Of a stretch of DNA of 64,000 bases, positions 15,766 through 24,302 are shown one piece after another. Origin of the DNA: Pusillimonas sp. UBA3987 (GTDB lineage: Bacteria; Pseudomonadota; Gammaproteobacteria; Burkholderiales; Burkholderiaceae_B); NCBI GenBank assembly GCA_002384935.1, contig DGCD01000004.1, positions 2,377 to 66,376 on the forward strand, written 5' to 3'. The notes below the pieces were generated by a model. The model saw only the letters and a program-made list of their open reading frames with translations. It made no database searches and was not told where the DNA came from. The number at the start of each line of letters is the position of its first letter. The first letter of the stretch is position 1. A program made the position numbers and the translations under genes.

Positions 15766-16734
15766 TTACGCGGCTTTTCTATTACGCGTAGATCTGCTTT
15801 TCGCCGACGTTTTCTTCGCGGCTTTGGCTGAGGAGGATTTGGTCGCCTTTTTTATCGCCTTCGCGGCTTTGGTCGTCTTTCTACGAGAAACCTTTTTCAC
15901 TGGACTTGCCGCAGCTTTAGGCGGTGTGCGCTTATTTGTCGACAAGCTCTTGCGAAGCAACGCCATAAAATCCACGACATTGGTCGCTGCATTTTCTGGG
16001 GCTTCCGTCCCTTCTTGTTGCTCTGTTTGGTCAACAATACTATTGGCCTTCATCCTTTTTTTAATGACCTGAGTTAGGCGATGCCTAAATTCATCTTTAT
16101 ATTGTTCCGGCTTCCATTCCCCCGTCATTGAGGCAATAAGTTGACGGGCCATATCCATTTCTTGCTTTGATATCCTATATTCAGAGGCCTCACCTTGCGG
16201 GAGACTGTATTCAGCAAGGTCCACTATTTCCTGTTGATATCTTAATAGATTCAAAACGATAGCCGGGCCCTTGGGCAGCACTGCACATAAATACTCCCGT
16301 GTCCGTATAACGACTCGCGCGATTCCTACTTTGTTGTCGTTAAACAAGGTGTCGCGTAAGAGCACATATCCTTTTTCGGCTTTTTTATTCGGAACAAGAA
16401 TATACGGCTTTTCAAAGTACTCGGGCCGAATAGCGTCGGCATCCACGAATCCTTCAACATCTATTGATTCTTTGCTTTGAGGCGCAGCATCACCAATATC
16501 TTCCGGCTCAAGGACAACATAATTGCCCTTGCTATACTCAAAAGCTTTAACGATTTCTTTCCAAGGGACTTCTTCGCCTGTGTCAGCATTGACTTTTTCA
16601 TACTTGATTCGTGCTTTATTGCGTGAATCAAGCATTCGAAAATGCAAATCGACTTTTCTTTCGCCTGGCATAAGTGAAACGGGTATATTCAACAAGCCAA
16701 ACGAAATCGTTCCCGTCCAAATGGGGCGAGGCAT
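15766..16734 (-). CDS. Ku protein (DNA end binding)
   Basis: 322 residues; AAAGGAGG upstream of the ATG. It begins with the typical MPRPIWTGTISFGLLNIPVSL, continues through the Ku core (EDIGDAAPQSKESIDVEGFVDADAIRPEYFEKPY, QQEIVDLAEYSLPQG, MARQLIASMTGEWKPEQYKDEFR) and ends in a Lys/Ala/Ser/Thr-rich tail (about 270-322) of the kind that contacts DNA and modulates ligase D. It forms a ring dimer on broken DNA ends and recruits LigD. No sigma-54-type site was found in the 80 nt upstream, so it may be read from the promoter of the SYLF gene (17402) on the same strand, or from an unrecognised promoter. Confidence 0.97.
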   Translation of the reverse strand: MPRPIWTGTISFGLLNIPVSLMPGERKVDLHFRMLDSRNKARIKYEKVNADTGEEVPWKEIVKAFEYSKGNYVVLEPEDIGDAAPQSKESIDVEGFVDADAIRPEYFEKPYILVPNKKAEKGYVLLRDTLFNDNKVGIARVVIRTREYLCAVLPKGPAIVLNLLRYQQEIVDLAEYSLPQGEASEYRISKQEMDMARQLIASMTGEWKPEQYKDEFRHRLTQVIKKRMKANSIVDQTEQQEGTEAPENAATNVVDFMALLRKSLSTNKRTPPKAAASPVKKVSRRKTTKAAKAIKKATKSSSAKAAKKTSAKSRSTRNRKAA

Positions 16735-16814
16735 ATCGTCCTCCTTTGAAATATAGAGGCATGGTTAAGGAAGGTTGCACAACAGATGGCGCCTTAAGGC
16801 ACACACGCTGCCTT

Positions 16815-17402
16815 TTAACTCTCTTCCGTTTTCAGCTTGGTCACTTTAGTGCCTTCGATCGTAACGCCAGCCATCAGTCCTTCATTCGTCATAACGATGA
16901 CATTGACATCATTGGATACCGTATTCAGATCCACTGCACCGTTGACCCCTGCCTTGATGACCGCAACCGTGGCGTCGGCCCCTGCGGTCCACCCGCTGCT
17001 ATTGCGCAACTTATCCAGACTCTCCGAAGACATGAACAGGAAAATAATAGCTTTGGACTGTGCGCCGATCTGCAGCCCCAACGAGCCGGTGGCAGTACTG
17101 TAGTAGCCCTCTGTTTTGCCATTTACTCGCAGAGCCCCTTCGCCATACTCACCGCCGACGAAAAAACCTGCTGACAACACGGCGGGGAAAACCAAGACCC
17201 CGCGCGACTTATCTACCAACGCTTTTGAACCTTTTACAGAGCTATAAAGCCGCTGCAAAGTGGAATCGACCGCGGCGTTAATCTGACGCCGCTTTTCCGG
17301 GTCGTCAGCACCTGTCATCGAGGTCGTGGTACACCCCGACAGGACGATAAAGCCCACACCAGCCGCTACTGCTGTCTTTTTCAGAAACTCTCTTTTTTGC
17401 AT
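16815..17402 (-). CDS. SYLF (Ysc84-like) domain lipoprotein
   Basis: 195 residues. The N-terminus is a lipoprotein signal (MQKREFLKKTAVAAGVGFIVLSGC) with the lipobox Cys at residue 24. The remainder is a lipid-binding SYLF domain: LQRLYSSVKGSKALVDKSRGVLVFP, SAGFFVGGEYGEGALRV, GYYSTATGSLGLQIGAQSKAIIFLFM, and the final GVNGAVDLNTVSNDVNVIVMTNEGLMAGVTIEGTKVTKL. Probably outer-membrane or inner-membrane anchored in the periplasm. Bacterial members have no assigned reaction. It has a sigma-54-type site 39 nt upstream and lies just ahead of ku. Confidence 0.92.
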   Translation of the reverse strand: MQKREFLKKTAVAAGVGFIVLSGCTTTSMTGADDPEKRRQINAAVDSTLQRLYSSVKGSKALVDKSRGVLVFPAVLSAGFFVGGEYGEGALRVNGKTEGYYSTATGSLGLQIGAQSKAIIFLFMSSESLDKLRNSSGWTAGADATVAVIKAGVNGAVDLNTVSNDVNVIVMTNEGLMAGVTIEGTKVTKLKTEES

Positions 17403-17440
17403 GTCATTCTCCTTTTTGACCTATCGGCCGGAAAAATGTC

Positions 17441-17456
17441 AGCAATTTTCGTTCCC
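17441..17456 (-). promoter_or_regulatory. Candidate sigma-54 promoter for the SYLF lipoprotein (and possibly ku-ligD)
   Basis: Reading leftward: GGGAACGAAAATTGCT, GG-N10-GC with intact TTGCT; the -24 box has C-to-A. Predicted start near 17429, leaving a 27-nt leader. It sits back to back with the rightward site at 17477-17492, only 20 nt away. Confidence 0.55.
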
Positions 17457-17476
17457 GACCTGTCATCTGATTAAAC

Positions 17477-17492
17477 AGGCATGGCGCTTGCG
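17477..17492 (+). promoter_or_regulatory. Sigma-54 promoter for the DUF3182/hydrolase operon
   Basis: AGGCATGGCGCTTGCG, GG-N10-GC with TTGC at -12. Predicted start near 17504. This places the ATG at 17481 inside the promoter and supports the next in-frame ATG (17532) as the real start of the gene. Confidence 0.6.
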
Positions 17493-17531
17493 AGCGCTAA
17501 AACAACGCTACACAGAGACACGACCAACGCT

Positions 17532-18686
17532 ATGCAAGCCGCTTTGAATATTTCTCAAAAGAATGACCGCCACCATGACCAACAGCGTATCGCTGTGGCC
17601 TTTCCTTGTCGTCCCAGCGCACCACCCCATGAGATGGCGTCTCACAATTGCCTCACCCGCAAACTGGCCAAACTGCTCGGCTTGCATTTTATCGAGGGCT
17701 ACAGCCCCGACACTCACGAGGAAATAGCAGGTATTTATTATGTTCCCGCCGATACCCTCGTGACGACGGCCATCTCCGGCCACACGGCACCACTGCCCGG
17801 GGTACGCACTGAACGTGACCTTTTTGGAGGCATGGCGCCCTACCCTTTCGTTGGCACCAAAGCCATAACGCATCCTTTGGTGCATGCTAACGCGAAAGCC
17901 CCCAACGGTTGGAGTTCCCTGTTCGGCGCAGCAGTCAAAGATGCTGTACTACGCGGCGTGACTGCCTTCACTGCCGACGATGCAATAAGCGCCGGACAAA
18001 AACTGTTGAGCCACGGCGCCGTGCGCATCAAGTCAGTGAATGGTTCCGGAGGACGGGGTCAATGTACCGTCCGCAACCGAACTCACCTGATCGAATTCAT
18101 CGAACAGCATGACCTTGGCGAACTAGCCAGTGCCGGCCTGGTGCTGGAGGAACACCTGGATAACGTCGAAACCTATAGCGTAGGCAGAATACAAGTCGGC
18201 GGCCTAATCGCTAGTTACGTTGGCACTCAAGCGCTGACTCCGGACAACGCAGGAAATCTTGTTTATGGTGGTTCTGAATTGCGATTGGTCCGGGGCGACT
18301 GGGACGCCCTTCTGACATTGGAGTGTACGCAGGCAGAACGCAAAGCCGTCGAGCTTGCTCGAATCTATGACGAAGCCGCCTTTCGCTGCTACCCGTCTCT
18401 TTACGCCTCACGACGCAACTACGACGTTGCCTGCGGACTCGACGGGGCTGGCAAGCCGTGCTTCGGCGTACTTGAACAGTCATGGCGAATGGGTGGCGCC
18501 AGCTTCGCCGAAGCTTGCGCACTGGAGTTCTTCGCTGCCGAACCCGAGGCGCAAGCAGTACGGGCTTTCACCGTCGAGCGTTTTGGGCCCGGACATCAAG
18601 CGCCCCCAACGGCGCAATTAATCTATCAAAATAAAGACCCGCACGTCGGATTGATTACTAAATACGGGGGGATTTCGTCGATATGA
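17532..18686 (+). CDS. DUF3182 family protein (ATP-grasp-like)
   Basis: 384 residues from the ATG at 17532; a longer frame begins at 17481, but that codon overlaps the predicted promoter. No strong ribosome binding site is seen at either. It matches the DUF3182 family: IAGIYYVPADTLV, the conserved DLFGGMAPYPFVGTKAITHPLV, GAVRIKSVNGSGGRGQCTV (a glycine-rich ATP-grasp-like loop), VLEEHLDNVETYSVGRI and ending LIYQNKDPHVGLITKYG. The fold suggests an ATP-dependent carboxylate ligase, but no reaction is known. Its stop overlaps the start of a hydrolase gene (ATGA), implying a joint function. Confidence 0.82.
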   Translation: MQAALNISQKNDRHHDQQRIAVAFPCRPSAPPHEMASHNCLTRKLAKLLGLHFIEGYSPDTHEEIAGIYYVPADTLVTTAISGHTAPLPGVRTERDLFGGMAPYPFVGTKAITHPLVHANAKAPNGWSSLFGAAVKDAVLRGVTAFTADDAISAGQKLLSHGAVRIKSVNGSGGRGQCTVRNRTHLIEFIEQHDLGELASAGLVLEEHLDNVETYSVGRIQVGGLIASYVGTQALTPDNAGNLVYGGSELRLVRGDWDALLTLECTQAERKAVELARIYDEAAFRCYPSLYASRRNYDVACGLDGAGKPCFGVLEQSWRMGGASFAEACALEFFAAEPEAQAVRAFTVERFGPGHQAPPTAQLIYQNKDPHVGLITKYGGISSI

Positions 18687-19444
18687 TCAAGACACTTAGC
18701 GAAACCACCCGAATCGAGGTTGAGTCTCAACATATCGCCGGAACATTCCTTGTGCCCAGAAACAAGGTGCCGGGCGTGCTCTTCGTACATGGTTGGGGCG
18801 GCAGTCAAGCCTATGATCTGAAACGCGCAAACGGGATGGCGGGGCTTGGCTGTGTGTGCCTTACGTTCGATCTGCGTGGACACAGCGAAACCCAGGCCCA
18901 GCAGATGAAGGTGACACGCGAGGACAACCTGCAGGATGTACTCGCAGCCTATGACTGCCTTCTCAGCCACCCATCGATCGACACGTCTGCCATAGCAGTG
19001 GTCGGCAGCAGTTATGGCGGCTATCTGGCCGCCATACTTACCGAACTCAGACCGGTCAGATGGTTGGCCCTACACGCGCCGGCGCTTTATCAGGATGCTG
19101 AATGGTTACAGCCAAAGTGCGAACTCAACCGCGATGCACTGGCGGCATACCGCTCGTCGATACGCTCGCCCACCACGAATCGGGCACTGTCTGCATGCAC
19201 TCAATTTCGGGACGATGTCTTGCTTGTGCAGTCGGAGCACGATACCTATATTCCGCACTCAACCATCATGAGCTACCGAGCCGCATTCTCTAATACTCAC
19301 TCCATGACTCACCGGATATTGGACGGAGCCGATCACGGACTCACAAATAAATCGGCACAACAGGCCTATACCTCGATACTTCTTTCGTGGACGACTGAAA
19401 TGGTGATCGGCGCACGTGTTGGTGCGATCTCAGCCAATCCTTGA
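18683..19444 (+). CDS. Alpha/beta hydrolase
   Basis: 253 residues; coupled to DUF3182 by an ATGA overlap. Cytoplasmic serine hydrolase: oxyanion region FVHGWGGSQAYD, nucleophile Ser110 in VVGSSYGGYLA, acid in LVQSEHDTYIP and His in ILDGADHGLT, so the triad is complete. It resembles the BAAT/dienelactone-hydrolase-like group (YVFA/YfhR style) that act on small esters or peptidic bonds. The pairing with an ATP-grasp-like protein suggests that one makes and the other cleaves an acyl or amide bond, but this is a guess. The last 15 nt overlap the end of treY on the other strand. Confidence 0.85.
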   Translation: MIKTLSETTRIEVESQHIAGTFLVPRNKVPGVLFVHGWGGSQAYDLKRANGMAGLGCVCLTFDLRGHSETQAQQMKVTREDNLQDVLAAYDCLLSHPSIDTSAIAVVGSSYGGYLAAILTELRPVRWLALHAPALYQDAEWLQPKCELNRDALAAYRSSIRSPTTNRALSACTQFRDDVLLVQSEHDTYIPHSTIMSYRAAFSNTHSMTHRILDGADHGLTNKSAQQAYTSILLSWTTEMVIGARVGAISANP

Positions 19445-22156
19445 GCTCCCAACCAGGACGGCCACGGGAAACCGGGAAAGCATCCGGGACAGCGGGATCG
19501 AGCCGCCCGATTGTATGTCGTGCTTTGTCCCCGTAAATATGTCCACCCAGTTTCGTGCATGTAGTTCCTTGGGCAATACAACTTTCGTGTTTTGCCAGAA
19601 CCTTTTTGGGATTAAGGGCCGTACTCCACCACCCGCGATGATGCCTTGGGCACACTTTAAGGGTGTTACAACCAACACGCACGTATCTCCATACTCGCGC
19701 AGGTAAGATAGAACATGCTGCATTTTTATCCCCTTCGTAGCGACAATCCTATAACTTCCCTTCTGAAAAGTAAGGGGCAATCGTTGGCGAAGCGCCAGGC
19801 AACGCCAAACAATAAACTGCTTACAGGCCCCGGAGCGCCAGTCTGCCAACAATGACTCGATCTCCACCTCAGTATCCAGCCGATCCAGCGACACTGAGCG
19901 TTGGCCGTAGTCAACCGCACGACGGTTGTCCGGGTCGACCAAGCTGAAATCCCAGAATTCGGTACCTTGGTAAAGGTCCGGCAATCCGGGAGAAGTGCAA
20001 CGCAGTACGCTTTGTGACATGCTATTGACTACGCCCGCGGGTGCTATCACTTGCACAAACTGAAACATATCGTTCAAGCGCTCAGAGCCGGGATTGAGCA
20101 GCAATTCGTTTATAAAGCGGTCCATCCCTTCTTCCCGACTGTTGTTTGGACGTAGCCAACTTGAGCTCAACTTCGCTTCTCTTAACGCTTTCGTCTGCCA
20201 TCGCGTTATTCGTTGCGCATAATCTGCCAGTTCGGCGCGATTGTAGAGACCAAGATCCAACGGCCACGAACCAACCAATGTCTGCAGCAGCATATATCGC
20301 TCGGCCTCGCTGCCGCCCTTCTCACTTGGGAATTGATCCCGGCTAGCCTTCAACCAGCGTCGGCTGAAAGCAAGCCAATCGTCGGCCAGCTCGCTTAGAA
20401 CCGCGAGGCGGGCACGGATGTCCTCACCTCGCTTTTGATCATGGGTGGCGGTGCAGAGCATGGCACGAGGTCTGTGCGCGGCGCGCCAGACATTACGATA
20501 ATGAAATTCGCTGCTTGAAATAGCAAAACACTGCGGATCTGAACCAACTTCATTACGTGACAGCAGTCTGCCATAACGATAAAACAAGGTGTCCTCAAGC
20601 GACTTGGCTGCCAACGGCGGCGTTAGCTGTTGAAAGCCCCGGATGAAGTTGCGCTTAAGTTTCTCCCATTTGTCATCCAGCTCAACGCCCCGCTTAAGAT
20701 CAGCACCCCCAAGCCAGGCGATGACGGCATCAAGGATGTCCCGCTCTTCGCCCAAAACTTCACGTTTTCCTGGCGCAGGCTCAGCCTTACGAGTCGGCTT
20801 GCGGCGGTTATTTGCCAACCGAAGAAGACATTGCTGGCGCAACTGAGCGAGCCGATTTTTATCCCCGGCACCGGCGACGCCATTCTCGACATAGAGACGA
20901 TAAACGGGAAACAACCGGAGTATGAGATCGAGAACATATTGCACGGACGCGTCAGACCAACTCTTTGCCTCAGGATCGGCCTTGCATAAGCAGCGTAACT
21001 TGTCCTGCAGTGATCGACGCTCCGATGCGAACTGGCGAGTAAGTAACTCATATCGAATATCTTCCAACTTCGTGGACAAAGAGGTCGCGTCTGACGACAA
21101 GCTGTTCCAATGTCGAGATAGCGCGGTTTTGCCGGCCATCGAATGCATGACCGTCCCGATCTGATCCATGAAGTCATATCCCGTCGTGCCGGATACATCC
21201 CACCGTTCATCAAGCGTTTCGTCGTGCGCCAGTATCTTCTCGACCACGACCCACGGGTGATCGTTAAGCCGTGCATTGAGGCGTAGGGGCAATCGCGCTG
21301 AAAGCGCTTCCTGTAGCCGCCGACAATATGCCAGAGGCTGGGCCAGACCATCAACATGGTCGATCCTCAGCCCATCGATTATGCCGTTGGCAAACAAGCG
21401 CAACGGCAACTGATGTACCGCATCGAAAACTTCGCGGTCCTGTATCCGTAATGCAATCAAATCGCTAATGTCAAAAAAACGACGCCAATTAATAGACTTG
21501 GCCGCACAACGCCAACTGGCCAGACGATAATTTTGGCGCCGCAGCAACTCGTGAACACGATCTCGACCGTTCTGAGTCGCAGTATCGTAATAGCTCATCA
21601 GTTGGGCCGGCTGCAACGCCGGCCACGAGCCCGGCTTTAAAGGATAAACGCCGCCAGCGATTCGAATCGAGGCTTGTGCGTCATTGAAAAAAAGCTCGAC
21701 CTCCTCGCGCAATAAGATGGACCGAACGCTGCTAGATAAAAACGGCGCCAATACCTTTCCCTGCAAGGCGCGGGATGCCGGCTGCCAGTCGATATCAAAC
21801 CAGTGCGCGTACGGACTTTCCAGTCCATGTCTGAGCACGTCTTGCCACCAGAGGTTCTCGGGGTGAGCGGCCATGTGATTGGGAACAATATCAAGCAGTA
21901 TGCCCAGCCCATGGCTTCTCGCCTGGCGGCTCAGGTCTTCCAGCGCTGACTCGCCTCCCAACTGTGGACTGACCTTAGTGTGATCAACAACGTCGTAGCC
22001 ATGTGTCGATCCCTCACGTGCGCATGTGATAGGAGAAAGATACAGATGACTGAATCCCATTTTGGCGAAATAAGGAAGCTGCCTGCAAACATCGGCCAAC
22101 GTGAACTCAGCACACAACTGCAGCCGCACCGTTGAAAGAGGGCCGTCATATCGCAT
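19430..22156 (-). CDS. Malto-oligosyltrehalose synthase TreY
   Basis: 908 residues from the ATG at 22156 (a GTG at 22165 would add three residues). GH13 enzyme that turns the reducing-end glucose of a malto-oligosaccharide into an alpha,alpha-1,1-linked trehalosyl end. Visible: FAKMGFSHLYLSPI at the start, GILLDIVPNHMAAHPENLWW, the nucleophile Asp in GLRIDHVDGLAQP, the acid Glu in WVVVEKILAHDE, SGTTGYDFMDQIG, and the family end YQGTEFWDFSLVDPDNRRAVDY. The length fits the long TreY class. It is the last gene of the glgA operon; its start overlaps malQ by 11 nt. It works with TreZ, encoded two genes upstream. Confidence 0.97.
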   Translation of the reverse strand: MRYDGPLSTVRLQLCAEFTLADVCRQLPYFAKMGFSHLYLSPITCAREGSTHGYDVVDHTKVSPQLGGESALEDLSRQARSHGLGILLDIVPNHMAAHPENLWWQDVLRHGLESPYAHWFDIDWQPASRALQGKVLAPFLSSSVRSILLREEVELFFNDAQASIRIAGGVYPLKPGSWPALQPAQLMSYYDTATQNGRDRVHELLRRQNYRLASWRCAAKSINWRRFFDISDLIALRIQDREVFDAVHQLPLRLFANGIIDGLRIDHVDGLAQPLAYCRRLQEALSARLPLRLNARLNDHPWVVVEKILAHDETLDERWDVSGTTGYDFMDQIGTVMHSMAGKTALSRHWNSLSSDATSLSTKLEDIRYELLTRQFASERRSLQDKLRCLCKADPEAKSWSDASVQYVLDLILRLFPVYRLYVENGVAGAGDKNRLAQLRQQCLLRLANNRRKPTRKAEPAPGKREVLGEERDILDAVIAWLGGADLKRGVELDDKWEKLKRNFIRGFQQLTPPLAAKSLEDTLFYRYGRLLSRNEVGSDPQCFAISSSEFHYRNVWRAAHRPRAMLCTATHDQKRGEDIRARLAVLSELADDWLAFSRRWLKASRDQFPSEKGGSEAERYMLLQTLVGSWPLDLGLYNRAELADYAQRITRWQTKALREAKLSSSWLRPNNSREEGMDRFINELLLNPGSERLNDMFQFVQVIAPAGVVNSMSQSVLRCTSPGLPDLYQGTEFWDFSLVDPDNRRAVDYGQRSVSLDRLDTEVEIESLLADWRSGACKQFIVWRCLALRQRLPLTFQKGSYRIVATKGIKMQHVLSYLREYGDTCVLVVTPLKCAQGIIAGGGVRPLIPKRFWQNTKVVLPKELHARNWVDIFTGTKHDIQSGGSIPLSRMLSRFPVAVLVGSSRIG

Positions 22157-24302
22157 AGCGAGCACGCTTCAGTGTTGCCACGCTTGCCCGCACATTCCGT
22201 TCACCAAAAATATGTTCCACGGAGGTGGGGAAACGCTGAATCCAGCTTGGATACTGTTTTGAGCCCGCAGGGTCTGTTCCAGGCAGGTTTGGTTGTGCGA
22301 ATAAGCCCATCAGGTCCTCCAACGGAAACAAGGCCAGCGGTGCGGCGGCATCGGCAATAAACGCCAGAAGCGCCTCGCGCGGCGCCGCAACCTGGGCGAT
22401 ATCCTCATCCGTGACCAAACCCGCATCTGCCAAAGTCCGCCACAACTCTTTCTTGTCCCGATGCCGCTCAGCCCATATTTCGTCGGCTTGATCCTCTCTT
22501 ATCGCCCCGAGCCGCTCGCGCCACTGAATGTCGCAACCAGCCCACCAACCGGCGAGTGTCGGCAAATCGTGGGTGCTTGGCATGGCTACTGTATGCACTG
22601 GCCAGCGTTCCAAAGGGAGATAGGAAGTCTCGTTTTTCTCAAGCAAGAGCACAGTCGTTCCCATAATGCCTTTCCCATACAGCTGCTCATTAAAGTCTTC
22701 AGGCACCGTGCCCAGATTCTCCCCGACAATAATGGCTTTATGTCGTTCCGCTTCCAGGGCCAACAAATTCAACATATCTGCACAGGGATAGCGAACGAAG
22801 GCACCCATTGAGGCGCTGGTCCCTTCAGGCACCAGCCACATTCTGGCGAACCCCAGGATATGATCGATGCGAACGCCGCCGGCGTGCTTCATGACTGCCC
22901 GAAGCATTTCCAGGAAAGGCGCGTATCCACTGCCACGCATTGCGCGAGGAGAAAACGCAGACAGACCCCAGTTCTGGCCCTCGGCGTAAAGTAGGTCAGG
23001 CGGCGCTCCTACCGTTACCTTATCCAAAAAGTCGGTTTGCCGACACCAGGCATGGCTACCGCGTCCGTCAGCGCCAATGGCCAAATCGGTGATCAAACCA
23101 ATCGACATGCCGGCCTGACGCATACTTTGTTGCGCCGTGCGCAATCCTTCATCAGCCAGCCATTGCAGGAACACATGGAAACCGACCTCCTTCTCATAAT
23201 GTTGCGCAAAACGCGTCACTCCCGGACCGAAAGGGTCTTGCAGATGCGCCGGCCAATCCTTCCATCCGTTAGCAACGCCCAGGGTATCGACATGGTGCGC
23301 GTGCAAGGCCTCGTAGCAGGCATGTGCCTGAAGCAAAGGTCCGCCCGCGCGGCGAAATTCACGGAACGACTGATGAGCGCGCAACTGCGTATTGAGCAGG
23401 AAAAGCTCATACACACGGCGCAGGCGCGCCATGCGCGCAGGCACGACACTGGCCCAATCAATCAAGCCTTCCTCTAAGGTAGTGCCCATGAGACGTACGT
23501 CAAGGTCGACCAACGCCGAGCGGACTAATTCGTCGCCCAGCACCATAGACGGATTCGCATACGAAGCATTCAGGAACAAACGGCTGGATGGCGAATAAGG
23601 GCTATACCGCCCTGGGTCGGCGCTGAACATTGCATGGACGGGGCTGATGGCCAGAGCGCTCGCGCCGGCCTCGGCGGCACGTTCGCCCAACTCGGCAATC
23701 GCGGCATAATCTCCGGCCGCGTGCGCGTCTTCGTGGTCTGGCCAGATAAGTTCGTCCCGGTTCTTTGCCGAACCAGTCAATAGTTCGTCTTTACCCGAAC
23801 GCCAGAGACCATAGGCTTGCGCCACGATTCCCCATGCTCTGGGCAGCGGTCGCTGCATAATGTCTGAGACCGATGGACAACGGCGAGGCGCGATAGCCAG
23901 CTTCAACTCGAAGTCACCAATCAACAAATCATGATAGCCAACCGTATCAACGGGAGGTATGCACACCATGTCATTTCCCAGGCTTTGCGCCGTGCCGGTG
24001 CGTTGACCACCTCCCTCCAGACGCAATTGGTATCTGGTGTCTCCGCGCAGGCGAAAAGTAATCATGCTGGCAAGATCCGAGACCAGCATCTGCCCATTCG
24101 CCACATAGGTTTCATTGGCGAGCAGATGCTTGCTTTCATTCACATCGGCATGTGAGCAGCAAGGCAGATTAAAACTCTGAAGCAAAGCTTGCAGCGTTTG
24201 TCGGTCCACCGTATGGCGCCGCCCATACACATCGACCCATACCGGAATAATCCCGGCTTGCTCGGCCAATTCAATTACACGAGAATCATCAGCTTGTGTC
24301 AT
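22146..24302 (-). CDS. 4-alpha-glucanotransferase (amylomaltase) MalQ
   Basis: 718 residues, the size of the long, E. coli-like MalQ. It moves maltosyl/dextrinyl units between malto-oligosaccharides, trimming short glucans left by debranching. It shows the N-terminal extension (AEQAGIIPVWVDVYGRRHTV), SPYSPSSRLFLNASYANP, GLITDLAIGADGRGSHAW, GGVRIDHILGFARMWLVP with the nucleophile Asp, IIVGENLGTVPEDF with the acid Glu, and MPSTHDLPTLAGWW. It overlaps treZ by 14 nt and treY by 11 nt, so all three are translated together. Confidence 0.96.
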   Translation of the reverse strand: MTQADDSRVIELAEQAGIIPVWVDVYGRRHTVDRQTLQALLQSFNLPCCSHADVNESKHLLANETYVANGQMLVSDLASMITFRLRGDTRYQLRLEGGGQRTGTAQSLGNDMVCIPPVDTVGYHDLLIGDFELKLAIAPRRCPSVSDIMQRPLPRAWGIVAQAYGLWRSGKDELLTGSAKNRDELIWPDHEDAHAAGDYAAIAELGERAAEAGASALAISPVHAMFSADPGRYSPYSPSSRLFLNASYANPSMVLGDELVRSALVDLDVRLMGTTLEEGLIDWASVVPARMARLRRVYELFLLNTQLRAHQSFREFRRAGGPLLQAHACYEALHAHHVDTLGVANGWKDWPAHLQDPFGPGVTRFAQHYEKEVGFHVFLQWLADEGLRTAQQSMRQAGMSIGLITDLAIGADGRGSHAWCRQTDFLDKVTVGAPPDLLYAEGQNWGLSAFSPRAMRGSGYAPFLEMLRAVMKHAGGVRIDHILGFARMWLVPEGTSASMGAFVRYPCADMLNLLALEAERHKAIIVGENLGTVPEDFNEQLYGKGIMGTTVLLLEKNETSYLPLERWPVHTVAMPSTHDLPTLAGWWAGCDIQWRERLGAIREDQADEIWAERHRDKKELWRTLADAGLVTDEDIAQVAAPREALLAFIADAAAPLALFPLEDLMGLFAQPNLPGTDPAGSKQYPSWIQRFPTSVEHIFGERNVRASVATLKRARYAI

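Noticed and set aside
16797..16812. AGGCACACACGCTGCC as a rightward sigma-54 site
   Set aside because: Spacing fits, but -12 reads CTGC and it points into the 3' end of the leftward SYLF gene with no rightward gene to serve.
20623..21357. 244-codon leftward frame inside treY
   Set aside because: An out-of-frame shadow of a clear enzyme gene with intact catalytic motifs.
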